The translations under genes and the position numbers were made by a program. Below are positions 51,394 to 60,477 of a DNA stretch of 64,000 nucleotides, one piece after another. Origin of the DNA: Pseudoleptotrichia goodfellowii (lineage in GTDB: Bacteria > Fusobacteriota > Fusobacteriia > Fusobacteriales > Leptotrichiaceae); contig NZ_AP019822.1 in NCBI RefSeq assembly GCF_007990505.1, positions 868,001 through 932,000 of the forward strand. Reading direction: 5' to 3'. Under the pieces are notes generated by a model. It made no database searches. It was not told the DNA's origin and saw nothing but the letters and a program-made list of their open reading frames with translations. Every line of letters starts with the position of its first letter. The stretch's first letter is position 1.

Positions 51394-52779
51394 TTGAAAA
51401 TAGTTTATTTAGCTTCTGAAGTGTTTCCTTTCTTTAAAACGGGAGGATTGGCAGATGTAATGTACGCATTGCCGAAAAAAATGCAGGAGTTGGGTCATAA
51501 AGTTTCAATAATAATGCCTAAGTATGATAAGGTTCCTTTGAAATATCTTGAAAAAATGGAATGGGTAGCAAGACTTGAAAGCCATGGAGATATATTCAAT
51601 CTTGTAAAATATCCTGATGATAAAATAAATTTTTATTTTATTGAAAATAAAGCATTGTATGAAAGAGGGCGTGTTTACGGAGATAATGACGAAGATGTTC
51701 AGTATGCAATGTTTTCCGAATTGGCTCTAAGATTTTTAAAAGAAATAGATTTACAGCCTGATATTTTACATTGTAATGATTGGCAGACAGGTCCGGTACC
51801 TTATTTTCTGAATGTAAGGTATAATCAGGATCCTTTTTACTGGGATATGAGAACAGTTTACACAATACATAATCTTATGTATCAGGGAAGGTTTTCAAAG
51901 TATTCTTTTGAAAGAATGGGATATTTTACAGACGGATATGATTTGAATTTTATGCAGATAGGAATAGGTTATGCAGATATAGTAAATACAGTCAGTCCTA
52001 CTTATGCAGAAGAAATAAAATATCCATATTTCAGTGAAGGACTTGAAGGAATAACTAACAGCAAGCATATATACGGTGTATTGAACGGTATAGATGTAGA
52101 TTATTTCAATCCTGAAACTAATGAAGATATTATTCACTTCAATAAAAATTTACTTAAAAAGAAAAAAGAAAATAAATATCAGTTACAGGAAAAACTTGGA
52201 CTTCCGAAATCGGATAATATGCTTATATCAATGGTAACAAGGCTTGTAGAAGGAAAAGGACTTGATCTTGTATCTTTAGTTCTGGAAAACCTTTTACAAT
52301 ATGATGCAGTTCAAATAGCTATACTCGGAAGCGGAGATAAGTTTTACGAAGATTATTACAATTATTTGACAATGAAATATCCCGACAAGTTTAAAGTATA
52401 TTTGGGATACAATCCTAATCTTGCTAATGAATTATATGCAGGAAGTGATGCGTTTCTGATGCCATCGAGATATGAACCTTGCGGACTTAGTCAAATGATA
52501 GCAATGAGATTCGGTACAATACCTATTGTAAGAGAAACGGGAGGACTTAAAGATACTGTTAAACCATATAATATCTATACCGATGAAGGAAACGGGTTCT
52601 CATTTACTAATTTTAATGCGGATGATATGCTTTTTACAATTAAAGTTGCCGAAGGAATGTATTATGACAAGCCTGAAATATGGGAAAAACTTGTAAAAAG
52701 AAATATGGATATTGACTTTTCATGGGATAGGTCTGCAAAAGAATATCTGAAATTATACGAATTGGTAAAAAGTTGGTAA
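51394..52779 (+). CDS. glgA: Glycogen synthase
   Basis: This 461-residue GT5 glycosyltransferase adds glucose from ADP-glucose to glycogen. KIVYLASEVFPFFKTGGLADV (2-22) holds the ADP-glucose motif KTGGL. The C-terminal Rossmann domain carries SMVTRLVEGKGLDLV and PSRYEPCGLSQMIAMRFGTIPIVRETGGLKDTV. It starts with a TTG at 51394, 9 bases after AAGGAGG. With glgC it forms a storage operon; branching and debranching genes are not in this window. Confidence 0.95.
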   Translation: MKIVYLASEVFPFFKTGGLADVMYALPKKMQELGHKVSIIMPKYDKVPLKYLEKMEWVARLESHGDIFNLVKYPDDKINFYFIENKALYERGRVYGDNDEDVQYAMFSELALRFLKEIDLQPDILHCNDWQTGPVPYFLNVRYNQDPFYWDMRTVYTIHNLMYQGRFSKYSFERMGYFTDGYDLNFMQIGIGYADIVNTVSPTYAEEIKYPYFSEGLEGITNSKHIYGVLNGIDVDYFNPETNEDIIHFNKNLLKKKKENKYQLQEKLGLPKSDNMLISMVTRLVEGKGLDLVSLVLENLLQYDAVQIAILGSGDKFYEDYYNYLTMKYPDKFKVYLGYNPNLANELYAGSDAFLMPSRYEPCGLSQMIAMRFGTIPIVRETGGLKDTVKPYNIYTDEGNGFSFTNFNADDMLFTIKVAEGMYYDKPEIWEKLVKRNMDIDFSWDRSAKEYLKLYELVKSW

Positions 52780-52795
52780 ACGGAGATGAGTTAAG

Positions 52796-53332
52796 CTGAA
52801 AAAAATAGAAATAAAACCTTTAAAAAAAGAAGATTTAAAAATACTTTATTCACCCGAATATCAAGGAGAGAGTCCCCGATGGAAAAAGTGGGACGCTCCT
52901 TATTTTGATAATTATAAATTTATAAGTTATGAGGAATTTGAAAAGTCCGATTTATCTTTTTATTTTTCGGATAATGTGAACGGAATATATGTTGACAAAG
53001 TTTTGATAGGTATCGTAAGCAGATATTGGGAAAATAAGAAGACCAGATGGTTAGAAGTAGGAATTATTATTTATAATTCTGATTACTGGTATGGAGGCTA
53101 TGGAAGTGAAGCTTTAAAGCTGTGGACAACAAAGACTTTCAAAGATTTTCTCGAACTGGAACATGTAGGGTTGACAACTTGGAGCGGAAATATACCTATG
53201 ATGAAATGTGCTGAAAAATTGGGATATAAACTTGAAGCTAAAATAAGAAAAGTGAGATATCATTTGGGAGAATATTTTGATTCGATAAAATACGGTGTAT
53301 TAAGAGAAGAATGGGAAGAGAAGGAAATATAA
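52796..53332 (+). CDS. GNAT-family N-acetyltransferase, non-ATG start
   Basis: About 178 residues can be read from a CTG at 52796: KKIEIKPLKKEDLKILYSPEYQGESPRWKKWDAPYF, then DKVLIGIVSRYWENKKTRWLEVGIII, YWYGGYGSEALKLW (acetyl-CoA loop) and NIPMMKCAEKLGYKLEAK (the usual C-terminal GNAT motif). An in-frame stop lies three codons before the CTG, and no ATG, GTG or TTG occurs until a GTG at 52976 inside the fold. Either CTG is used or a base is missing near 52787-52795, since an ATG in another frame is just upstream. Likely acetylates a small amine; substrate unknown. Confidence 0.75.
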   Translation: MKKIEIKPLKKEDLKILYSPEYQGESPRWKKWDAPYFDNYKFISYEEFEKSDLSFYFSDNVNGIYVDKVLIGIVSRYWENKKTRWLEVGIIIYNSDYWYGGYGSEALKLWTTKTFKDFLELEHVGLTTWSGNIPMMKCAEKLGYKLEAKIRKVRYHLGEYFDSIKYGVLREEWEEKEI

Positions 53333-53540
53333 AATATTCGGATGTATTTTTATTATAATTCGTATTTTATGCAATTTTACAGATTTTAAATATAATGAAA
53401 TATATATAGTGCTTTCTGATAAGTAAATAAGAAATTAACTTTTTACTTTGAAAGAGAGCATTTTATATGTGAAATTGAAAGATATGAGTAGAAATATGGA
53501 AGTAACAGGTTCTAACGATTTTAGGTAAAAAATAAATCTT

Positions 53541-53594
53541 TTGACAAATTGAAAAAAATATAGCATACTACATATACTATATAGGAGGTATATG
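53541..53594 (+). promoter_or_regulatory. Promoter and likely operator of the MarR-MATE operon
   Basis: TTGACA (53541-53546) and CATACT (53564-53569) are 17 bases apart. CATATAC (53571-53577) and GTATATG (53588-53594) form a perfect inverted repeat across the transcription start and RBS. A direct repeat ATACTA also occurs at 53565 and 53574. This is a typical position for MarR autoregulation. Upstream, 53333-53540 holds no gene that I can see. Confidence 0.6.
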
Positions 53595-53598
53595 AAAA

Positions 53599-54042
53599 AT
53601 GTGTTCTATAAAAGATTCTGTTTCTTTTAAATTAAAGCTGTTTCATAAAAAAATAACCGAGTTATCAAAAGAAGGACTTCAAAATCTGGGGCTGACATAC
53701 GGAAATTATTTGGCTATGTGCTATATTTATGAAAATCCGGGTATTACTCAGGTGAAATTATCGGAAATCAGCTATAAAGATAAAAATGTAGTAGGTAGAA
53801 ATATTGATAAACTGGAAGAAAAAAAGTACGTCAAAAGAGAGTCGGATAAAACTGACAGAAGAGTTTACGCTCTTTATTTAACTGAAAAGGGAAGAGAAAT
53901 TGTGGAAAACAATCGGAATATTATTTTAAAAGAAGAAGAGAAGATTTTAAATAAAATATCCGAAAAAGAAAAGAAAAAATTTTTAGAAATACTGGATAAA
54001 TTAGTAAATCAAAAGGAGAAATTAAATGGAAAATACTGTTAA
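53599..54042 (+). CDS. MarR-family transcriptional regulator
   Basis: The 147-residue winged-helix regulator shows the MarR core: NPGITQVKLSEISYKDKNVVGRNIDKLEEKKYVKRESDKTDRRVYALYLTEKG, with the recognition helix and the wing (DRR motif). It probably represses itself and the MATE pump and responds to small aromatic or toxic compounds. The start is 10 bases after GGAGG within the operator region. It overlaps the MATE gene by 17 bases. Confidence 0.9.
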   Translation: MCSIKDSVSFKLKLFHKKITELSKEGLQNLGLTYGNYLAMCYIYENPGITQVKLSEISYKDKNVVGRNIDKLEEKKYVKRESDKTDRRVYALYLTEKGREIVENNRNIILKEEEKILNKISEKEKKKFLEILDKLVNQKEKLNGKYC

Positions 54043-55393
54043 AGAACAAAATCCGTTGGGATATAAGCCTGTTTCAAAGTTGCTGGCTTCGTTGGCTATT
54101 CCGGCGGTAGTGGCAAATCTTGTGAATGCTCTTTACAATATTGTCGATCAGATTTTTATAGGGCAGGGAGTAGGATATTTGGGGAATGCCGCTACGAATA
54201 TTGCATTTCCCATAGTAACGATTTGTCTTGCAATAGGGCTTATGATAGGAGTAGGTTCTGCTGCAAATTTTAATCTTGAATTGGGAAGAAAAAATCCCGA
54301 CAAGGCAAAACATGTTGCAGGGACGGCGGCAAGTCTGCTTGTTATTATCGGGGTTTTACTCTGCATTATAATATTGATATTTTTAAAGCCAATGATGATA
54401 GCGTTCGGGGCTACAGACAATATTCTTGATTATGCTATGGAATATACCGGAATTACATCATTCGGAGTTCCGTTTTTACTGTTTTCCATAGGTGCAAATC
54501 CCTTAGTAAGAGCGGACGGAAGCCCTAAATATTCAATGATGTCAATTATAATAGGGGCGGTTTTAAATACAATTCTTGATCCGATATTTATGTTTGTATT
54601 CGGGATGGGAATAGCAGGGGCTGCATGGGCTACTGTAATAAGTCAGATTATTTCAGCTCTTGTATTGGCTTTATATTTTCCTAAGTTTAAGACGGTAAAA
54701 TTTGAGTGGAAAGACTTTATTCCCCAGTTCAGTGCAATGAAAATTATTGTATCTCTGGGAATATCATCTTTTATATTTCAGTTTTCTACAATGATTATAC
54801 AGATAACAACAAATAATTTACTGAAAATATACGGAGAATCTTCAATATACGGAAGTGATATTCCTATTGCGGTAGCAGGAATTGTCGCTAAAATAAATGT
54901 GATTTTTATTGCTGTTGTAATAGGAATAGTACAGGGAGCTCAACCGATATTCAGTTATAATTACGGAGCGAAGAATTATGGAAGAGTAAGACAGACAATG
55001 AGACTTTTACTTAAAGTAACAATAACAATATCGTCTTTAATTTTTGTTGTTTTTCAGGTTTTTCCTGTTCAGATGATTTCTCTGTTCGGATCGGGAAGTG
55101 ATTTATATTTTCAGTTTGGAGTAAAATACATGAGAGTATTTTTATTCTTTATGTTTATAAACGGTGTACAGATAGGAGCATCGACATTTTTCCCATCCAT
55201 AGGAAAAGCTGTAAAAGGAGTTATTATATCACTTATGAAACAAATAGCGGTATTATTGCCATTGTTGATTATATTGCCTAAATTTATGGGAGTGGACGGA
55301 ATAATGTTTGCAACTCCGGTTACTGATTTTATATCATTTATTGTTGCAGTAGTTTTCCTTGTGTATGAATTTAAGAAAATGCCGAGAGATTAG
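54026..55393 (+). CDS. MATE-family multidrug efflux transporter
   Basis: The 455-residue inner-membrane protein has 12 predicted segments in two halves, with MATE/NorM-type segments LASLAIPAVVANLVNALYNIVDQIFIGQG and GVPFLLFSIGANPLVRADGSPKYSMM. It probably exports cationic drugs with Na+ or H+. It is coupled to the MarR gene by overlap behind AAAAGGAG, and the regulator very likely controls it. The substrate is unknown. Confidence 0.9.
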   Translation: MENTVKEQNPLGYKPVSKLLASLAIPAVVANLVNALYNIVDQIFIGQGVGYLGNAATNIAFPIVTICLAIGLMIGVGSAANFNLELGRKNPDKAKHVAGTAASLLVIIGVLLCIIILIFLKPMMIAFGATDNILDYAMEYTGITSFGVPFLLFSIGANPLVRADGSPKYSMMSIIIGAVLNTILDPIFMFVFGMGIAGAAWATVISQIISALVLALYFPKFKTVKFEWKDFIPQFSAMKIIVSLGISSFIFQFSTMIIQITTNNLLKIYGESSIYGSDIPIAVAGIVAKINVIFIAVVIGIVQGAQPIFSYNYGAKNYGRVRQTMRLLLKVTITISSLIFVVFQVFPVQMISLFGSGSDLYFQFGVKYMRVFLFFMFINGVQIGASTFFPSIGKAVKGVIISLMKQIAVLLPLLIILPKFMGVDGIMFATPVTDFISFIVAVVFLVYEFKKMPRD

Positions 55394-55408
55394 AAAGAAG
55401 GTTTTATT

Positions 55409-55684
55409 ATGAGTTTAAATGTGAAACAGAAAAAGGCGACAGCCGAAGAGTTGAATGAAAATTATAAAAGACTCGGATATTCCGAGGAAAAAATATTGTC
55501 GGATTTGAAATTTTCCGAAGAAGAATTACATAATACTTTAAATGTAACTGAAAATACTAATGGATATAATGTCTGGAAATTAAGAGATTATCTTGTAGAA
55601 AAATTAAAAAAAGAAAGAAAAGAAGTGTATCCTTTTTCAATATTAAAAATGAATATTTATTTTCCTTATAAAAAAACATGGTAA
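55409..55684 (+). CDS. DUF2316-family small protein
   Basis: The 91-residue protein has the DUF2316 pattern: MSLNVKQKKATAEELNENYK, a helix-turn-helix-like middle (YSEEKILSDLKFSEEELHNTLNV), and WKLRDYLVEKLKKERKEVYPFSIL near the end. Function is unknown, but the middle resembles a small DNA-binding fold. It lies 15 bases after the MATE gene behind AGAAGG and ends at a strong terminator, so it is part of the same operon. Confidence 0.78.
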   Translation: MSLNVKQKKATAEELNENYKRLGYSEEKILSDLKFSEEELHNTLNVTENTNGYNVWKLRDYLVEKLKKERKEVYPFSILKMNIYFPYKKTW

Positions 55685-55689
55685 GAAAA

Positions 55690-55730
55690 CAATGAGGGTT
55701 TAAACAGAAATTCTGTATAACCCTCATTTT
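55690..55730. terminator. Bidirectional terminator
   Basis: AATGAGGGTT (55691-55700) pairs with AACCCTCATT (55719-55728). A further CAGAA/TTCTG stem lies in the loop and a T-tract follows. Confidence 0.88.
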
Positions 55731-55782
55731 AATATTCCGATTTACGAGTGTTAAGACCGCAAATATTTATTATTTCTAAAGA

Positions 55783-57408
55783 CTAATTTCTTTCGTATAA
55801 TTCATTAAGTTTTTTCTGAACATTTTCATCGTTAATATAATCGTCATATTCCATTTCTTTTTCGAGAATGCCGTTAGGCGTAAATTCGATAATTTTATTT
55901 GCTACAGTTTGAATAAATTCATGGTCGTGAGTAGTAAATAAAACAGTTCCCGGGAAATTCATAAGAGATTTATTCAATGAAGTAATCGCTTCAAGATCAA
56001 GGTGATCTGTAGGATTATCCAATAACAGTACATTTGCACCTGAAAGCATCATTCTCGAAAGCATACATCTTACTTTTTCTCCTCCCGACAGAACTTTTGC
56101 CATTTTTCTGGCTTCTTCTCCTGAAAACAGCATTCTTCCCAAAAATCCTCTTACATATTCTTCGTGTTGATCCGTAGAAAACTGTCTAAGCCAGTCTATC
56201 AAAGATAAATCAACATTTTCAAAATATTCCGAATTATCTTTAGGGAAATAACTTTGAGAAGTAGTAACTCCCCATTCAAAACTTCCCGAATCAGGCTCCA
56301 TTTCGCCTGATAAAATTTGGAAAAGAGTAGTTTTTGCAATATCATTGTCAGATAAAATAACTACTTTATCTCCTGTGTTTACAGTGAAAGAAATATTATT
56401 TAAAACTTTTTCTCCGTCAACAGTTTTAGTAAGATTTTCTACTCTTAACATATTGTTTCCGGCTTCTCTGTCAGGTTTGAACTCAATGTACGGATATTTT
56501 CTGTTGGAAATCTGCATATCTTCAAATTGAAGTTTTTCCAACTGTTTTTTTCGGCTTGTTGCCTGTTTTGATTTTGAAGCATTTGCAGAGAAACGTGCAA
56601 TAAAGTCCTGTAATTCTTTTTTCTTCTGTTCGAGCTTTTTATTCTGATTTCTTATAAGTTCCTGCATTAATTTATTTGATTCGTACCAAAAGTCGTAGTT
56701 TCCCACAAACATTTTTATTTTACCGTAGTCAATGTCTGCAATGTGAGTACATACTTTATTCAAAAAGTGTCTGTCATGTGAAACTACAAGAACTGTAGTG
56801 TTTTCAAGGTCCATCAAAAAGTCTTCAAGCCATTTTACCGCTTTTAAATCCAATCCGTTTGTAGGCTCATCCAATAAAAGAATATCGGGATTTCCGAATA
56901 TCGCCTGTGCAAGAAGCACTTTTACTTTTTCAGGCTCTGTCAGTTCTTTCATCAATTTATGGTGCAATTCCGCAGGAATACCTAATCCGATTAAGTATTT
57001 TTCGGCATTTGTTTCAGCTTCCCAACCGTCGAGCTCTGCAAATTCTCCTTCAAGTTCCGATGCGAGAATGCCGTCTTCTTCAGTAAACTCGGACTTTGAA
57101 TAAAGCTCATTTTTTTTCATCATAATATCGTATAATTTAGCATGTCCCATCATTACTACATTTAAAACTTCTTCTTCTTCATGTGCAAAGTGATCCTGTT
57201 TTAAGAATGAGAGCCTTTTATTTTTATCAATAATTACTTCTCCTGAAGTGGAATCAGCTTCTCCTGTAAGTATTTTTAAAAATGTCGATTTTCCTGCACC
57301 GTTAGGACCTATTATTCCGTAACAGTTACCCGGTGTAAATTTTATATCCACTTCGTCAAAGAGTTTTCTTCCGCCGAACTGGACCGATAAGTTACTTGTT
57401 GAAATCAA
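55783..57408 (-). CDS. ABC-F family ATPase (YbiT-like) with one degenerate ATP site
   Basis: The 541-residue protein has two ABC domains and no membrane segments, like YbiT-type ABC-F translation factors. Domain 1 has Walker A GPNGAGKST (34-42) and Walker B LLLDEPT with catalytic Glu181, but its signature is degenerate (LTEPE, 156-160). A basic linker follows (about 245-310, RFSANASKSKQATSR). Domain 2 has a good signature LSGGE (440-444), but Walker A is SDNDIAKTT (353-361) and the catalytic Glu is Asn465 (LLLDNPT). Site pairing therefore gives one intact and one dead ATP site. ABC-F proteins act on the ribosome E site. RBS GAGGAGG precedes the ATG. Confidence 0.9.
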   Translation of the reverse strand: MISTSNLSVQFGGRKLFDEVDIKFTPGNCYGIIGPNGAGKSTFLKILTGEADSTSGEVIIDKNKRLSFLKQDHFAHEEEEVLNVVMMGHAKLYDIMMKKNELYSKSEFTEEDGILASELEGEFAELDGWEAETNAEKYLIGLGIPAELHHKLMKELTEPEKVKVLLAQAIFGNPDILLLDEPTNGLDLKAVKWLEDFLMDLENTTVLVVSHDRHFLNKVCTHIADIDYGKIKMFVGNYDFWYESNKLMQELIRNQNKKLEQKKKELQDFIARFSANASKSKQATSRKKQLEKLQFEDMQISNRKYPYIEFKPDREAGNNMLRVENLTKTVDGEKVLNNISFTVNTGDKVVILSDNDIAKTTLFQILSGEMEPDSGSFEWGVTTSQSYFPKDNSEYFENVDLSLIDWLRQFSTDQHEEYVRGFLGRMLFSGEEARKMAKVLSGGEKVRCMLSRMMLSGANVLLLDNPTDHLDLEAITSLNKSLMNFPGTVLFTTHDHEFIQTVANKIIEFTPNGILEKEMEYDDYINDENVQKKLNELYERN

Positions 57409-57514
57409 AAAATTTCCTCCTCATAATATTAATATTTTGATACATTATAGCAGAAAAAAAGGGGAATGACAAACCCTGAAAAACAAAAAGTAAGTGAAAT
57501 AAAAAATTAGTACT

Positions 57515-57544
57515 TTGAATAATAAAAAAAATGAGGTATACTAT
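57515..57544 (+). promoter_or_regulatory. Promoter of the PTS EIIC gene
   Basis: TTGAAT (57515-57520), 16 bases, TATACT (57537-57542). AATGAGGTATACTAT (57530-57544) is identical to the glgC promoter segment. Confidence 0.65.
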
Positions 57545-57632
57545 TACTAAAGAAACAAATCCGAGAGAAAAATATTAAGTTTTATGATTGTATTTGTTCT
57601 TGAAGATAATAACGAAAGGATTGATGGAGATT

Positions 57633-58979
57633 ATGAAAAAATTTACAGATTGGATGGAACAGAAGTTTGTTCCGAAAGCTGCGAAAATAGCATCACAAAG
57701 ATTTCTAGTTGCAATAAAAGATTCGTTTATTGCAATAATGCCTATAACTATGGTAGGTTCAATAGCAGTGTTATTGAACGTATTTTTTAGAGATTTGCCT
57801 AATAGTTGGGGACTTGAAGGTTTTGTAAAACTTATGACACCGATAATAAATATAAACGGGATTGTATGGTTTGCCTCTATTGCGATATTGTCACTTGCCT
57901 TTGTAATATCCTTAGGATACAATGTTTCCAGAAGTTATGATGTGAACCCTGTAGCGGGAGCATTGGTAGCATTTGCTTCATTTATAGCTTTTCTGCCTCA
58001 GGAAGCAAAATTTGACGCTGAAATAAACGGAGTTACACAGGCAGTTTCTTCGTGGGGATTTATAAATCTGGACTATTTGGGAGCGAAAGGACTGTTCCCG
58101 GCTATGATAATAGGACTTGTTTCAGCGATAATTTATTCTAAACTTATGAAAAGTAAACTGACTATCAAGTTACCTGATTCGGTTCCTCCGGCAGTAAGTA
58201 AAGCGTTTGCTTCGATTATTCCGGGAGTAGTTGCTGTTTATATTTGTGCAATATTGTCGCATTTGGTTGTTGCAGCTACAGGAAGCCCGTTAAACGATTT
58301 AATACAAAAATACATACAGGCTCCTTTGTTGGGATTGTCTCAAGGCATGTTTTCTGTAGTGCTGTTGGCTTTCCTTGTACAGTTATTCTGGTTCTTCGGA
58401 TTGCACGGACACAATGTTTTGGCACCTATTATGGACGGTATATATCAGCCTGCTCTTTTGGCTAATGTGGAACACATGGCTAAAGGCGGAGCAGTAAAAG
58501 ATTTACCGTACATCTGGACAAGAGGATCATTTGATGCTTATTTGCAAATGGGAGGTTCAGGAATAACAATAGCTTTAATTTTTGCAATATATTTATTCAG
58601 TAAAAGAAAAGAATATAAAACAGTTGCAAAATTATCAACACCGATGGCTATATTTAATATTAATGAACCTGTTATATTCGGAATTCCGATAGTGTTGAAT
58701 CCGATATATATAATTCCGTTTTTGTTGGCTCCGACAGTTTGTGCGATAATCGCTTATACAGCTACAGCTATAGGACTGATTCCTCCTGTATATGTAGTAG
58801 TTCCGTGGGTATTACCTCCGGGAATATATGCGTTTTTTGCTACAGGAGGTTCTGTAAAGGCTGCGTTAGTATCATTATTTAACGTGTTTGTAGCGTTTGT
58901 TATATGGGCACCGTTTGTAATAATGGCCAACAAAATGGCTGAAGATAAGAAAAATCAAGAAAATGCAGAAGAGAAATAA
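57633..58979 (+). CDS. celB: PTS EIIC component, cellobiose/lichenan (Lac) family
   Basis: The 448-residue membrane subunit of the Lac-family PTS transports and phosphorylates beta-glucosides such as cellobiose or chitobiose. The start MKKFTDWMEQKFVPKAAKIASQRFLVAIKDSFIAIMPITMVGS and the central FGLHGHNVLAPIMDGIYQPAL are typical, as are NINEPVIFGIPIVLNPI (phosphorylation-linked Glu) and VPWVLPPG. About ten membrane segments are expected. EIIA and EIIB are not adjacent and must be elsewhere. I chose the ATG at 57633; an ATG at 57624 is also in frame. A terminator follows. Confidence 0.9.
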   Translation: MKKFTDWMEQKFVPKAAKIASQRFLVAIKDSFIAIMPITMVGSIAVLLNVFFRDLPNSWGLEGFVKLMTPIININGIVWFASIAILSLAFVISLGYNVSRSYDVNPVAGALVAFASFIAFLPQEAKFDAEINGVTQAVSSWGFINLDYLGAKGLFPAMIIGLVSAIIYSKLMKSKLTIKLPDSVPPAVSKAFASIIPGVVAVYICAILSHLVVAATGSPLNDLIQKYIQAPLLGLSQGMFSVVLLAFLVQLFWFFGLHGHNVLAPIMDGIYQPALLANVEHMAKGGAVKDLPYIWTRGSFDAYLQMGGSGITIALIFAIYLFSKRKEYKTVAKLSTPMAIFNINEPVIFGIPIVLNPIYIIPFLLAPTVCAIIAYTATAIGLIPPVYVVVPWVLPPGIYAFFATGGSVKAALVSLFNVFVAFVIWAPFVIMANKMAEDKKNQENAEEK

Positions 58980-59001
58980 TGTTTTTTCATAGATAAAATT
59001 A

Positions 59002-59052
59002 AAAAAACAGTTTTTGAATTTCCGAAATTAAGGGATTTCAAAGCTGTTTTTT
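59002..59052 (+). terminator. Terminator of the EIIC gene
   Basis: AAAACAG (59004-59010) pairs with CTGTTTT (59044-59050), extended by a second stem of TTTGAA/TTCAAA, with Ts after it. Confidence 0.8.
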
Positions 59053-59141
59053 ATTTATAAATTAAATTTTTCAAAACTCTTTATTTTTTTTGAAATAACT
59101 GATAAAATATTATAAATATAAAATGAGAGGGATGAAAGAAG

Positions 59142-59912
59142 ATGAAAACGAATTTTCATACACATAATTACAGATGCGGGCATGCTGTCGGTAATGTGGA
59201 AGATTATGTTAAAGTAGCCGTAAAAGAAGGATACAGTGAACTTGGAATATCCGATCATGCACCTGTTCCTGCATATTATAATGACAGGATGAAAAAGGAA
59301 GAGTTGCAGGGATATCTGGAAGAAATAGAAGAAGCTCAGAAAAAATATAAAGATAAAATAAAAATATATAAATCTCTGGAAATAGAGTATTTCCCTGAAT
59401 GGCAGGAATATTACGACGAACTGAAAAAGAAACTGGATTATATAGTTTTGGGTCTTCATGCTTTCAGAAAAGAAGGAGAAACTGAGATACACAGTGCATG
59501 GTCTATTAAAGAAGAAGAACATGTCCTTGATTATGGAAAATATATGGTAAAAGCAATAGAGTCGGGAAATTTTGATTACATAGCACATCCTGATTTATAT
59601 ATGATAGATTACAGAAATTGGACGGACGGTTGTATAAAAGCTGCGCATATGATTTGTGAAGCAGCTGAAAAGTATGATGTTCCTCTTGAAGTGAATGCCA
59701 ACGGAATAAGAAAAACTTTGGTAAGACATCCTGATTGGGACAGATATATGTACCCTTATAAAGAGTTTTGGGAAATAGCTGCACAATACAATATTCGTAC
59801 TATAATCGGTTCGGATACCCATAATTATGAGGAAATGGAAGACTTGCCAATGGAGTTGGCAAGACAGTTTGCAAAAGATTTAGGATTGAATGTTATAGAA
59901 ACTATATTTTAA
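59142..59912 (+). CDS. PHP-domain phosphatase, histidinol-phosphatase (HisK/HisJ)-like
   Basis: The 256-residue protein has the PHP metal motifs NFHTHNYRCGHA (4-15), GISDHAP, LEIEYFPEW and a C-terminal IIGSDTHNYEEM. This layout matches the HisK-type histidinol phosphatase, which completes histidine synthesis; a general phosphatase is also possible since no his genes are near. It starts 4 bases after GAAAGAAG and is followed by the Nudix gene 35 bases later. Confidence 0.85.
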   Translation: MKTNFHTHNYRCGHAVGNVEDYVKVAVKEGYSELGISDHAPVPAYYNDRMKKEELQGYLEEIEEAQKKYKDKIKIYKSLEIEYFPEWQEYYDELKKKLDYIVLGLHAFRKEGETEIHSAWSIKEEEHVLDYGKYMVKAIESGNFDYIAHPDLYMIDYRNWTDGCIKAAHMICEAAEKYDVPLEVNANGIRKTLVRHPDWDRYMYPYKEFWEIAAQYNIRTIIGSDTHNYEEMEDLPMELARQFAKDLGLNVIETIF

Positions 59913-59947
59913 AAGAGATTTTGGAAGATAAAAGGAGTGATATAAAT

Positions 59948-60442
59948 ATGGACGGATTCAGATTTTTAAAAGGTGCAAAAATGACACATCCGACAACAGG
60001 AATTACATTGGAATATTTGGATAAATCAAATGCAGTCTGTTTTGTATTGTTTAATGAAACAAAAGAAAAAGTTATACTTGTAAAACAGTTCAGACCGGGA
60101 CCGAAAGACTATACTTTGGAAGTAGTGGCGGGCCTTATAGATGCGGGAGAAAATCCTGAAACTGCTGCATTCAGGGAATTAAGAGAAGAAACGGGATACA
60201 CAGAAGATGACATAACTGATTTTAGAAAGCTGGAAAAAGGATTGTTTGTATCACCGGGATACACTACGGAAAACCTTTATTTTTTCAGTGCGAGATTGAA
60301 ATCCGATTCGATAAAACCCAAAGAACTTGATTTGGATGAAGGCGAAGAACTTGAAGTGGAATGGGTTCCGGTAAAAGATATTGTTGAAAAATCCAACGAT
60401 ATGAAAACATTATTCGGAGTTACTTATTTTCTTGGAAAATAA
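59948..60442 (+). CDS. Nudix hydrolase, ADP-ribose pyrophosphatase-like
   Basis: The 164-residue enzyme has a complete Nudix box GLIDAGENPETAAFRELREETGY (G-x5-E-x7-REUxEExGU) near residues 74-96. The segments VKQFRPGPKDYTLEVVAGLI and SPGYTTENLYFF match ADP-ribose pyrophosphatases (NudF). It likely removes ADP-ribose or another nucleotide sugar. I use the ATG at 59948, 8 bases after AAAGGAG; the frame is open further upstream, without a good start. Confidence 0.88.
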   Translation: MDGFRFLKGAKMTHPTTGITLEYLDKSNAVCFVLFNETKEKVILVKQFRPGPKDYTLEVVAGLIDAGENPETAAFRELREETGYTEDDITDFRKLEKGLFVSPGYTTENLYFFSARLKSDSIKPKELDLDEGEELEVEWVPVKDIVEKSNDMKTLFGVTYFLGK

Positions 60443-60477
60443 ACAGATATTTTAATAACATCGAAGAGAGGTTATCA

